Shown here: positions 1 to 8,326 of the stretch, in pieces
How the letters are laid out: every line of letters begins with the position of its first letter
Numbering within the stretch: position 1 is the first letter of the stretch
Position numbers and translations under genes: made by a program
Notes under the pieces: model-generated
Database searches by the model: none
What the model was told of the DNA's origin: nothing
What the model saw: only the letters and a program-made list of their open reading frames with translations
DNA from: CAYFVR01 sp046541515
GTDB taxonomy: Bacteria; Desulfobacterota; Desulfobacteria; Desulfobacterales; Desulfococcaceae
Direction: 5' to 3'
NCBI GenBank assembly: GCA_046541515.1
Contig: JBKHDD010000064.1
Location: 1-23,016 of the forward strand
DNA length: 23,016 nt

Positions 1-1
1 C

Positions 2-1246
2 CCCCTCCTCGCCTGCCGCGATCTCGCCGTGGGCTACGGGGACAAGGCCGTGCTGTCCGGCGTGGATCTGGATTTCGCGCCGGGCCATTTCGTCTCGCTG
101 CTGGGTCCCAACGGCGCGGGGAAGACCACGCTGCTGCGGACGCTTTCCCGCCATCTGCCGCCGGTGGGCGGCCGGGTGGCGCTGACGGGTCGGCCGCTTT
201 CGGAGATGGGGGCCATGGAGCTGGCCCGGACCATGGCCGTGGTGCTCACCGAGCGGGTGTCGCCGCCGCTGTTCTCCGTGCGGGAGTTCGTGGCGCTGGG
301 CCGCTATCCCCACACCGATTTCCTGGGCCGGATGGGGGCGGCGGACCACGAGGCCGTGGAAAGGGCCCTGGCCGCGGTCCACGCCGAAGAACTGGCCGAC
401 CGCCCCTTCGCCAACCTCAGCGACGGAGAGCGGCAGAAGGCGCTGGTGGCGCGGGCCCTGGCCCAGGCCCCGCGCCTGCTGCTACTGGACGAGCCCACGG
501 CCCACCTGGACCTGAAGCACCGGGTGGAGGTGATGGCCATCCTGCGGGATCTCTGCCGGACCCGCGGGATCACCGTGGTGGCCTCGCTCCACGACGTGGA
601 CGTGGCGGCCAAGGTTTCCGACCGTGTGGCGCTGGTGAAAAACGGCGGAATCACCGGCTGGGGACCGCCGGAGTCGGTGCTGACCGGCCGGGCCGTCTCC
701 GATCTCTACGATTTCCGGGACGCCGATTTCGACCACCGGCTGGGCAGTATCGAACTGCGGGGCGACGGACGGCGGGGGCGGATCTTCGTGGTGGCCGGCA
801 TGGGCTCCGGGGCCGGGGTGTACCGCCTGCTGGCCAAGCGAGGCTTCGCCATCGCCACCGGCGTGTTGCACGCCAACGACCTGGATTTCTACGTGGCCCG
901 TTCCCTGGGGGCCGATCTGATCTCCCAATCGCCCATGGAGGCCGTCAACGGCGCGGCCCTGGCGGAGGCCCTGGATCGGCTGAACGACTGCGACGCGGTG
1001 ATCGACGGCGGATTCCCGGTCGGCCCCATGAACCGGGGAAACGTAAGCCTCCTGCGGAGGGCGGCGGACCGGGGGAAGACCGTCTTCTCCTTGCGCAACG
1101 GCGACGGCGCGGCGCCGGGCGAAGAGATTCCCCCGGAGCGGCTGGTCCGCTGCCCGGACGCGGCGGCCTTGCTGGAGGCCATGGAGGCGCGGCTGCACCA
1201 TTCGGACGGGCCGAAGGACGGCCCGGAAAAAAGGGAAACCCCATGA
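2..1246 (+). CDS. BtuD/FecE-type ABC transporter ATPase with C-terminal extension (5' partial)
   Basis: This is the cytoplasmic ATPase of an iron-siderophore/cobalamin-type (FecCD/BtuCD) importer. The reading frame is open from base 2 and encodes family-typical residues (DLAVGYGDKAVL) before the first possible internal start, so the true start lies left of the window. The Walker A motif GPNGAGKTT is at about nt 105-131, the signature region LSDGERQ near nt 416, and Walker B LLLLDEPT near nt 478-500. After the ATPase domain there is an extension of roughly 165 residues (nt about 740-1243) containing VVAGMGSGAG and GVLHANDLDF. I cannot name this extension; it is not CbiZ. The stop overlaps the cobN start by 4 nt (ATGA), so the two are co-translated. 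No permease or binding protein is adjacent, and the ATPase may serve the BtuF/BtuC-like pair at 13814-16008. Assignment to the family is firm; the substrate is inferred from context. Confidence 0.9.
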   Translation, partial: PLLACRDLAVGYGDKAVLSGVDLDFAPGHFVSLLGPNGAGKTTLLRTLSRHLPPVGGRVALTGRPLSEMGAMELARTMAVVLTERVSPPLFSVREFVALGRYPHTDFLGRMGAADHEAVERALAAVHAEELADRPFANLSDGERQKALVARALAQAPRLLLLDEPTAHLDLKHRVEVMAILRDLCRTRGITVVASLHDVDVAAKVSDRVALVKNGGITGWGPPESVLTGRAVSDLYDFRDADFDHRLGSIELRGDGRRGRIFVVAGMGSGAGVYRLLAKRGFAIATGVLHANDLDFYVARSLGADLISQSPMEAVNGAALAEALDRLNDCDAVIDGGFPVGPMNRGNVSLLRRAADRGKTVFSLRNGDGAAPGEEIPPERLVRCPDAAALLEAMEARLHHSDGPKDGPEKRETP

Positions 1247-4200
1247 AGACCTACACCCTCTGCTACTATTCGGCCACCGCCATGGAGCTGCCCTCCCTGA
1301 GCGAAGGGGTGCGGCTGTTTCGGGACGGCGGCGGGGCCGCGGAGATTCACGCCCGGACCCAGACCCAACTCTTCGACGAGGCCCGGCGGCGGGCCTTTGT
1401 CCGCCAGGCCATGGAATCCGACGTGGTGATCGTTTCCCTGCACGGGGGCAAGGCCTCGTTTCCGGCCTTTGACGAGCTGATCGAGGCCATGGCGGCGGCT
1501 CCGGAGGCGGCCCGCCCCTGGCTCCACGTCCAACCCACCGGCGGGGACGAAGATTCCATCGAGGCGGCCCGGGAGCATTCCCGGGATTTCGGCACGCCGG
1601 TCTGGGACGCGATCCATCGCTACCTGAACTTCGGCGGCCCTTTCAATTTTCACCAGTTGCTGATCTACCTGGGCGGACGGCTGTCCGGGGAGGCGGTGGA
1701 CCCGCGCCCGCCGGCGGAGCTGCCCAACGAGGGAATCTACCATCCGGACCTCCCCGGCATTCCGACGCTGGAAGAATATCTCGCCGCCAAGGTCGATCCG
1801 GACCGGCCCGCGGTGGGGCTCTGGTTCTACCAGACCTTTTGGCTCAACAACAATCTGGCCTTCATCGACGCCATGATCCGGGCCGTGGAGGCCCTGGGGG
1901 CCAACGTGATCCCGGTCTTCCACATCCGGTACAAGGACGCGGACCGGGGCAACCGGGGCGCGGACCACATCGTCGATCATTATTTCATGGACGGGGACCG
2001 ACCGCGAATCCAGGCCCTGATCAACCCCCAGATGTTTTCCATGACCCTGGTCGCGCCGGAATACGAACCGCTTTACCCCCGGCTCGACGTGCCGGTCATC
2101 CAGGCCATGACCTCCATGGCCCCCTATGCCCAGTGGCGGGACAGCCTCCAGGGACTGGGCGGCATGGAGGTCTCCTATTCCGCGGCCCAGCCGGAATTCG
2201 ACGGGGTGCTCGTCACCGTGCCGGTGGCCTCCCGGGAGGAGGAGACCGTCGATCCCGTGACCGGGGCGCTGCTGGCCAAATACATGCCGATCCCGGACCG
2301 GGTGGAAAAGATGGCCCGCCTGACCGTCAACTGGGCCCGGCTGAAACGGACGCCCCCGGCCGAGCGGCGGGTGGCGGTGGTCTTTCACCACTACCCGCCC
2401 CGCAACGACCGGATCGGCTGCGCCGCCGGGCTGGACAGCTTCGCCGGCGTCAACCGGCTCCTGGAGCGGATGCAGGCGGCGGGCTACGCCGTGGAGCGGA
2501 CCTGGCCCGACGGCGACGCCCTGGCCCACGACATGCTGAACCGGATGACCTGCGACCGGCGCTGGCTGCCCCCCGACGAAATGGCGGCCCGGGCCGAAGC
2601 CTTCGCCGGCCCGGACGATTTCAAGCCCTGGCACGACGCCCTGCCGGCATCGATCCGGGAAAAAATGACCGCCGACTGGGGCGAGATTCCCGGCGATCTT
2701 TTCGTCCACGACGGCCGCATGCATTTCGCCGGTCTGCGAAACGGCAACGTGTTTCTCACCATCCAGCCGCCCCGGGGCTACCTGGAAAACGCGGAGCGGA
2801 TCTACCACGACATGTATCTGTCGCCGCCCCACCACTATCTGGCCCAGTACCGTTGGATTCGGGACGTGTTCAAGGCCCACGCCGTCATGCACGTGGGCAA
2901 GCACGGCTCCCTGGAATGGCTGCCGGGCAAGGCCCTGGGGCTGTCGGAGACCTGCTATCCCGATCTGGCGATCCAGGACCTGCCCAACGTCTATCCCTAC
3001 ATCATCAACGACCCCGGCGAAGGGACCCAGGCCAAGCGGCGCAGCTACGCCTGTATCGTGGACCACCTGACCCCGGCCTTCACCAACGCCGATCTCTACG
3101 ACGACCTGGCCAAGGTGGAGGCGCTGGTCAACGACCACAAGGCGGCCCAAGCCGAGGACCCGGCCAAGGTGGACATCCTGCGGAACATGGTCTGGGAGGC
3201 CGCGGCCGCCGCCAATCTGGACCGGGATCTGGAGATCGGCCGGGACGCGGCCATGGCCGATTTCGACGGCTTCCTGGAGCGGCTCCACGGCCACATCCAG
3301 GAGATCGCGGACACGATGATCAACGACGGGCTCCACGTCCTGGGCGCGCCGCCCGAGGGCGACCGGCTGATCGAGTTCCTGGTGCAGCTCACCCGGCTGG
3401 CCAACGGCGACGTGCCCAGCCTGCGGGAATCCCTGGTGGCCGCCGAGGGGCTGGACTACGACGACGTGCTGCAAAACCGGGGGAAACGCTTGTCCCGATT
3501 CGGGGACCGCACCGGCGGCGACGTGATTCGCCACGTCCACGACCGGGCGTTGCAACTGGTGGGGGAACTGGCCGCCGCCGATTTCCGGCCCGAAGCCGTG
3601 CCGGAGATCGTCCGGCGGGTGACGGGCGGCCCCTCGCCCGAAGCCGAATCGGCCCTGACCTACATCGCCGAAACCCTGGTCCCGAACATTCGGCGATCCA
3701 CCGAGGAGATCGACGCGAGTCTCCACGGGTTCGCGGGCGGCTTCGTGAAACCCGGCCCCTCGGGCGCGCCCAGCCGGGGCCAGGCCGACATTCTGCCCAC
3801 GGGCCGGAATTTCTACTCCGTGGACCCCAACAAAATCCCCACCCCGGCGGCCTGGGAAGTCGGGGTCCGTCTCGGCGACGCCCTCATCGAGCGGTACCTG
3901 GCGGAAACCGGGAAGTATCCGGACGGAATCGGCATTTTGCTCTACGGCACCGTGACCATGCGCACCCGGGGCGACGACATCGCGGAAATCTTCTACCTCA
4001 TGGGCCTCAAGCCGGTTTGGCGAAAGGGCAGCGGCAACGTCTGCGGGCTGGAGGTGATTCCGCTCGAAAAACTGAAGCGGCCCCGGCTGGACGTGGTCCC
4101 TCGGGTTTCCGGCTTTTTCCGGGATTCCTTTCCCAATTTGATGGAACGAATCGACGAGGCCGTGCAAATCGTCGCCGCCCTCAAGGAGCCGCCGGAGTCC

Positions 4201-5040
4201 AACTTTCTCCGCCGGAACGTGTACAAGGATTTGGAAGCATACCGAAAAGAGGGCCTGGACGAGGAGGATGCCTGGCGCGAGGCCACCTTCCGCGTCTTCG
4301 GCTGCCCGCCGGGAACCTATGGCGCGGGGGTCGCGGAGCTGGTGGAATCCAAGAACTGGGAGACCCGGGAGGACCTGGGCAACAACTACATCCGCTACTC
4401 CTCCCACGCCTACGGCCGGGGCAGCTACGGCGCCCAGAAGCCCCACGCGTTCCGGCGGGTCCTGTCCCGGATGGACGCCACCGTGAAAAACGAGGACTCC
4501 CGGGAATACGACATGATGTCCTGCACCGATTACTACAACTACTACGGCGGCCTGATCGTGGCGGCCAAAACCGTGCGGGGCAGCCTGCCCTTCGCCATGA
4601 TGGGGGACAGCTCCGACCCCAAACGGGTCAAGCTGCGCACCACCTTCGAGGAGGCCAAGCACGTCCTGCGGGCCCGGCTGGTGAATCCCAAGTGGCTGGA
4701 GGGGATGAAGCGCCACGGCTACAAGGGCGCGGGCGACATCTCCCACATGATGGACGTGGTCCTGGGCTGGGACGCCACCGCCGAGGTGGTCGAGGACTGG
4801 ATGTACGAAAAGATCGCCCGCGCCTACGCCCTGGACCCCGACATGCGGGACTGGATGAAATCGGTCAATCCCTACGCCCTCCAGAACATCCTGGACAAGC
4901 TGCTGGAGGCGGTGGGCCGGGGCATGTGGAACGCCGACGCGGACATGCAGGACCGGCTCCGGGACGCCTACCTCGACATGGAGGGCGAAGTGGAGGAATG
5001 GTCGGACGCGAACCGCCCGGCCCCGGCGGTGGAGAAATGA
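1243..5040 (+). CDS. cobN: CobN/BchH-family metal chelatase large subunit
   Basis: This is the large, porphyrin/corrin-binding subunit of a three-component ATP-dependent chelatase. CobN inserts cobalt into hydrogenobyrinic acid a,c-diamide, and the homologues BchH/ChlH insert magnesium into protoporphyrin. The product is 1265 residues, a normal length for the family. A conserved CobN/ChlH stretch HVGKHGSLEWLPGK lies at residues 550-563, followed by LPNVYPYIINDPGEG. The C-terminal block NPYALQNILDKLLEA (from residue 1209) and RGMW are also typical. The ATG start overlaps the upstream ATPase stop by 4 nt, and the stop overlaps the chlD-like ATG, so the operon is ATPase-cobN-chlD-chlI. CobN paralogues paired with ChlD/ChlI rather than CobS/CobT are known in many bacteria. 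The metal is inferred to be cobalt from the B12 context, but this sequence alone does not exclude another metal or tetrapyrrole. Confidence 0.93.
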   Translation: MKTYTLCYYSATAMELPSLSEGVRLFRDGGGAAEIHARTQTQLFDEARRRAFVRQAMESDVVIVSLHGGKASFPAFDELIEAMAAAPEAARPWLHVQPTGGDEDSIEAAREHSRDFGTPVWDAIHRYLNFGGPFNFHQLLIYLGGRLSGEAVDPRPPAELPNEGIYHPDLPGIPTLEEYLAAKVDPDRPAVGLWFYQTFWLNNNLAFIDAMIRAVEALGANVIPVFHIRYKDADRGNRGADHIVDHYFMDGDRPRIQALINPQMFSMTLVAPEYEPLYPRLDVPVIQAMTSMAPYAQWRDSLQGLGGMEVSYSAAQPEFDGVLVTVPVASREEETVDPVTGALLAKYMPIPDRVEKMARLTVNWARLKRTPPAERRVAVVFHHYPPRNDRIGCAAGLDSFAGVNRLLERMQAAGYAVERTWPDGDALAHDMLNRMTCDRRWLPPDEMAARAEAFAGPDDFKPWHDALPASIREKMTADWGEIPGDLFVHDGRMHFAGLRNGNVFLTIQPPRGYLENAERIYHDMYLSPPHHYLAQYRWIRDVFKAHAVMHVGKHGSLEWLPGKALGLSETCYPDLAIQDLPNVYPYIINDPGEGTQAKRRSYACIVDHLTPAFTNADLYDDLAKVEALVNDHKAAQAEDPAKVDILRNMVWEAAAAANLDRDLEIGRDAAMADFDGFLERLHGHIQEIADTMINDGLHVLGAPPEGDRLIEFLVQLTRLANGDVPSLRESLVAAEGLDYDDVLQNRGKRLSRFGDRTGGDVIRHVHDRALQLVGELAAADFRPEAVPEIVRRVTGGPSPEAESALTYIAETLVPNIRRSTEEIDASLHGFAGGFVKPGPSGAPSRGQADILPTGRNFYSVDPNKIPTPAAWEVGVRLGDALIERYLAETGKYPDGIGILLYGTVTMRTRGDDIAEIFYLMGLKPVWRKGSGNVCGLEVIPLEKLKRPRLDVVPRVSGFFRDSFPNLMERIDEAVQIVAALKEPPESNFLRRNVYKDLEAYRKEGLDEEDAWREATFRVFGCPPGTYGAGVAELVESKNWETREDLGNNYIRYSSHAYGRGSYGAQKPHAFRRVLSRMDATVKNEDSREYDMMSCTDYYNYYGGLIVAAKTVRGSLPFAMMGDSSDPKRVKLRTTFEEAKHVLRARLVNPKWLEGMKRHGYKGAGDISHMMDVVLGWDATAEVVEDWMYEKIARAYALDPDMRDWMKSVNPYALQNILDKLLEAVGRGMWNADADMQDRLRDAYLDMEGEVEEWSDANRPAPAVEK

Positions 5041-7127
5041 AGGGAAACGGAAGCCGGACCATGCGCCGGAACGTGTATCCCTTTGCCGCCATCGTCGGCC
5101 AGGAATCGTTGAAGCAAAGCCTGTTGATCGCGGCGGTCAACCCGGCCGCCGGGGGCGTGCTGATCCGGGGCGAAAAGGGCACGGCCAAGTCCACCGCCGT
5201 CCGGGCCCTGGCGGACCTCCTGCCGGAGATCGCGGTGGTCCGGGGCTGCCCCTTTTCCTGCGCCCCCAACAACGGATTTCCGGACTGCCATTTTTGCAGC
5301 CAAACCCCCGGGCGGGAAGCGACGCGCCGGCGCGTCCGGGTGGTCGACCTGCCGCTGAACGCCACCGAGGACCGGGTGGCCGGGGGCATCGACTTTTCCC
5401 ACGCCATCCGCCGGGGACGGCGCGCCCTTTCCCCCGGTCTGCTGGCCGACGCCCACCGGTCCGTTCTCTACGTGGACGAAGTCAATCTGCTGGACGACCA
5501 CATCGTGGACATCATCCTGGACGCCGCCGCTTCGGGGGAAAACCAGGTGGAGCGGGAAGGAATTTCCCTCCGCCATCCGTCCCGGTTCATCCTGGTGGGC
5601 ACCATGAATCCCGAGGAGGGCGAACTCCGGCCCCAACTCCTGGACCGGTTTGGTCTCTGCGTGGAGGTCGGCGGCGCGGACGCGCCGGAGGAGCGGGTCC
5701 GGCTGATGGCATTGCGGGACGAATTCGACCGGAACCCCGCCGCCTTCCGCGAGCGGTACCGCGTCGAAAGCGACCGCCTCGCCCGCCGCCTCGCCGGCGC
5801 CCGGGTCCTCCTTCCCCGGGTGCGGGTTCCCGGCCACCTGCGCAATTTTATCTCCGAGTTGTGCGCGGAAAACCATGTGGCGGGCCATCGGGCCGATTTG
5901 GCGATGGAACAGGCGGCGCGGGCGTTGGCGGCGTTGGAGGCGGGAGGAAAGACAAGGGGGCCGGGAGACGCCGGGACGCGGAGCGTGGCGGCCGGCATCG
6001 AGGTGACGGTGGATCATGTCCGGACGGTCGCGCCGCTGGTGTTGATTCATCGGCGGCGGGAGGCCCAGCCGCCGCCGCCTCCTCCGCCGGAACCGCCGGA
6101 ACCCGACGAAACCGAGTCGCCCCCGGGCCCCTCTCCGGAGGAATCGCCGGCCCGGGGCGAAGGAGCGGACACCCCGTCGGAGGAGCAAAACGCCGCGCCT
6201 CACGATCCTTCGGACGGGGAAGACGCCCCGGAGGAATCCGTTGCGTCGGAATTCCCGGAACCCGACTCCCGGGACGATCGGGAGCGGATTTTCGAGATCG
6301 GCGCGACGTTCAAGGTGAAGCCGCTGGCCGCCGCCAAGGACCGGGTTTTTCGGCGGGGATCGGGCCGGCGATCCCGGACGCGGGTCTCCCAAAAGCAGGG
6401 CCGGTACGTCAAAAGCGCCATGACGAGCCGCCACGGCGACATCGCCCTGGACGCCACCCTGCGGGCTGCCGCCCCCTACCAGAAACGGCGCGGCCGGCGC
6501 AACGGACTGGCCGTTTCGCTGACGCCCGGGGACATCCGGGGAAAAGTCCGGGAAAAACGGATCGGCAATTTTCTGCTCTTCGTGGTGGACGCCAGCGGCT
6601 CCATGGGGGCCCGGGGCCGGATGGCGGCTTCCAAGGGCGCGGTCATGTCGCTGCTCCTGGACGCCTACCAGAAGCGGGACCGGGTGGGGCTGATCTCCTT
6701 CCGGCGGAACGAGGCCGCCGTCAATCTTCCCCCCACCCCCTCGGTGGAGCTGGCCGGGAAGCTGCTGGCGGACATGCCCGTGGGCGGCCGGACGCCGCTC
6801 TCCGCAGGACTGGCCAAGGCCCACGAGCAGGTCCAAACCGTCCTGCGCAAGGACCCGTCGGCCCGGCCCATCCTCGTCCTGATCACCGACGGAAAAAGCA
6901 ACGTGGCCCTGGGCGAACGCAAGCCGGTGGACGAATCCCTGCGGTTGGCGGCCGCCATGGCCCGGGAGGATCGGGTTCGCCGGATCGTGGTGGACACCGA
7001 GGAGGCCGGACGGGTCACCTTCGGCCTGGCCGCCCGGCTGGCGGCGGCCATGGAAGCCCAATACTTCAAAATCGACGATCTGAAGGCGCGGACCCTCGTG
7101 GAGATCGTCAAAGGACAAGGCGCATGA
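5037..7127 (+). CDS. chlD: ChlD/BchD-like chelatase subunit (AAA+ plus VWA domain)
   Basis: This is the middle subunit of the chelatase, which bridges the AAA+ motor ring and CobN. The 696-residue product has an N-terminal AAA+ domain with Walker A GEKGTAKST (residues 45-53) and Walker B LYVDEVNLLDD (near 144-154). A proline- and acid-rich linker (about 342-425) and a C-terminal VWA domain with MIDAS motif DASGS (518-522) and LITDGKSN (near 615) follow. Walker motifs are intact, so the AAA+ part may bind ATP. Four cysteines, C71, C75, C84 and C87, form a CxxxC-x8-CxxC cluster that could hold a metal. The start at 5037 overlaps the cobN stop by 4 nt. ATG 5061 (MRRNVYPFAA) aligns better with the ChlI N-terminus and has a GGAAG 7 nt upstream, so it is a real alternative. 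The end overlaps chlI by 4 nt. Confidence 0.9.
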   Translation: MKGNGSRTMRRNVYPFAAIVGQESLKQSLLIAAVNPAAGGVLIRGEKGTAKSTAVRALADLLPEIAVVRGCPFSCAPNNGFPDCHFCSQTPGREATRRRVRVVDLPLNATEDRVAGGIDFSHAIRRGRRALSPGLLADAHRSVLYVDEVNLLDDHIVDIILDAAASGENQVEREGISLRHPSRFILVGTMNPEEGELRPQLLDRFGLCVEVGGADAPEERVRLMALRDEFDRNPAAFRERYRVESDRLARRLAGARVLLPRVRVPGHLRNFISELCAENHVAGHRADLAMEQAARALAALEAGGKTRGPGDAGTRSVAAGIEVTVDHVRTVAPLVLIHRRREAQPPPPPPPEPPEPDETESPPGPSPEESPARGEGADTPSEEQNAAPHDPSDGEDAPEESVASEFPEPDSRDDRERIFEIGATFKVKPLAAAKDRVFRRGSGRRSRTRVSQKQGRYVKSAMTSRHGDIALDATLRAAAPYQKRRGRRNGLAVSLTPGDIRGKVREKRIGNFLLFVVDASGSMGARGRMAASKGAVMSLLLDAYQKRDRVGLISFRRNEAAVNLPPTPSVELAGKLLADMPVGGRTPLSAGLAKAHEQVQTVLRKDPSARPILVLITDGKSNVALGERKPVDESLRLAAAMAREDRVRRIVVDTEEAGRVTFGLAARLAAAMEAQYFKIDDLKARTLVEIVKGQGA

Positions 7128-8179
7128 AACCAACCTCCGTTTATCCCTTCGCCGCCATCGTGGGCCAGGACAAGATGAAGCTGGCCCTGATTCTCAACAT
7201 CATCCATCCCGGCCTGTCCGGCGTTCTCATCCGGGGCGAGAAAGGCACGGCCAAGTCCACGGCCGTCCGGGCCCTGGCCGACATCCTGCCGGAAATCGAG
7301 GTCTTCCGGGACGATCCCTTCGGCCTGAATCCCCGGGAGGAGGCGGAGACCCGCCAGGAAATCGCCCGGATTTTGAATCCCGGCGCGGCGGAACCGGCGG
7401 AATTGGCGGTCCCGCCGGAAACCGTCTCCCGGAAGGTCCGCGTGGTGGAGCTGCCCGTGGGCGCCACCGAGGACCGGGTGGTCGGGACCCTGGATTTGGA
7501 GCACGCCCTGAAGCACGGGGAAAAACGGGTGGAGCCGGGCATTCTCGCCGCGGCCCATCGCGGGATTCTCTACGTGGACGAGGTCAATCTGCTGGACGAC
7601 CACGTGGTGGACGTGCTGCTGGATTCCGCCGCCATGGGCGTCAACACCATCGAGCGGGAGGGGATTTCCTTTTCCCATCCGGCCCGTTTCACCCTTGTGG
7701 GCACCATGAATCCCGAAGAAGGCGAACTTCGGCCCCAACTCCTGGACCGGTTCGGCCTCTGCGTCCAGATCGAGGGCATTCTCGACGCCGGCGAGCGGGT
7801 GGCGGTGATGGAGCGTCGGGCCGCCTTCGACGAGAACCCCGAAGCCTTCGCGGCCCGATGGCGGGCCGAATCCGACGACCTCGCCGCCCGCATTGTCCAG
7901 GCCCGGGAGCTTTATCCCCGGGTTGTGGCGGAACAGCCCCGGCTTTTCGAGATCGCCAATTACTGCCTGGACGTGGGCGTGGACGGCCACCGGGGCGACA
8001 TCGTCATGCTCAAAACCGCCAAGGCGTTGGCGGCCTACGCCGGGCGGACCTCCGTCGAACCCGATGACATCGGGACCGCGGCGGAGCTGGTGTTGCCCCA
8101 CCGGGTGCGGCGGCAGCCGTTGATGGAGATTGCGGACAATGTCCACGCCCTGCGGGATCGGTCCGCGAACACCGGGTGA
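7124..8179 (+). CDS. chlI: ChlI/BchI-like AAA+ chelatase ATPase
   Basis: This is the AAA+ motor subunit that forms hexameric rings with the D-like subunit and drives metal insertion by CobN/ChlH. The 351-residue product matches the usual ChlI/BchI length. Walker A GEKGTAKST is at residues 38-46, Walker B LYVDEVNLLDD near 150-160, and the family motifs GTMNPEEGELRPQLLDRFGL follow near residue 200. The domain is closely related to the N-terminal half of the preceding ChlD-like protein; both begin with VYPFAAIVGQ. It lacks the four-cysteine loop found there and instead has a longer charged insertion (near residues 70-100). The ATG overlaps the upstream stop by 4 nt. It is the last gene of the chelatase run, followed by about 150 nt of repeat-containing intergenic DNA. 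Confidence 0.93.
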   Translation: MKPTSVYPFAAIVGQDKMKLALILNIIHPGLSGVLIRGEKGTAKSTAVRALADILPEIEVFRDDPFGLNPREEAETRQEIARILNPGAAEPAELAVPPETVSRKVRVVELPVGATEDRVVGTLDLEHALKHGEKRVEPGILAAAHRGILYVDEVNLLDDHVVDVLLDSAAMGVNTIEREGISFSHPARFTLVGTMNPEEGELRPQLLDRFGLCVQIEGILDAGERVAVMERRAAFDENPEAFAARWRAESDDLAARIVQARELYPRVVAEQPRLFEIANYCLDVGVDGHRGDIVMLKTAKALAAYAGRTSVEPDDIGTAAELVLPHRVRRQPLMEIADNVHALRDRSANTG

Positions 8180-8214
8180 CAATGTGTTGGAACGCCACGA
8201 ATTGAAGCGCAAAC

Positions 8215-8300
8215 GGTAGGGTGGACACGGCTTTTTTGTGCCCGCCGTTTCACGGCGAAAATGGTGGGCAACCCGTCGCTTTTGCCCATCCCGCCCGTTT
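8215..8300 (+). repeat. REP-like palindromic intergenic repeat (GTAGGGTGG type)
   Basis: Three stem-loops lie in tandem between chlI and cbiZ. The first pairs GGTGGACAC (8220-8228) with GTGCCCGCC (8238-8246), one mismatch and one wobble. A small stem CGCCG/CGGCG (8243-8257) overlaps it. The last pairs GGTGGGCAA (8263-8271) with TTGCCCATCC (8282-8291). The GTAGGGTGGGCA..TGCCCACC style is a widespread family of extragenic palindromes in bacteria. The T-run at 8232-8237 lies in a loop, so this is not a classical terminator. The repeat overlaps the earliest possible cbiZ start, which argues for the later one. Confidence 0.65.
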
Positions 8301-8326
8301 TGGCGCCGCCCATCGGGAAAAAACGC

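Noticed and set aside
29..31. GTG at 29 as the true start of the ABC ATPase
   Set aside because: The frame is open to the window edge and the upstream residues match the conserved N-terminal strand of ABC ATPases, so the gene is truncated by the window.
889..4746. 1285-codon open frame on the minus strand across cobN
   Set aside because: It mirrors a strong CobN protein in a very GC-rich gene, where stop codons are rare in all frames; its product is low-complexity Gly/His/Val/Pro-rich without family motifs.
1839..7127. 1762-codon plus-strand open frame suggesting a giant fusion protein
   Set aside because: The part before 5037 is a shadow frame of cobN, rich in Arg/Pro/Gly. Only the segment from 5037 onward is a real protein (ChlD-like).
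8229..8246. Intrinsic terminator of the chelatase operon at the T-run near 8232
   Set aside because: The T-run is in the loop of a hairpin and is followed by its 3' arm, so it lacks the stem-then-U-tract order of a terminator.
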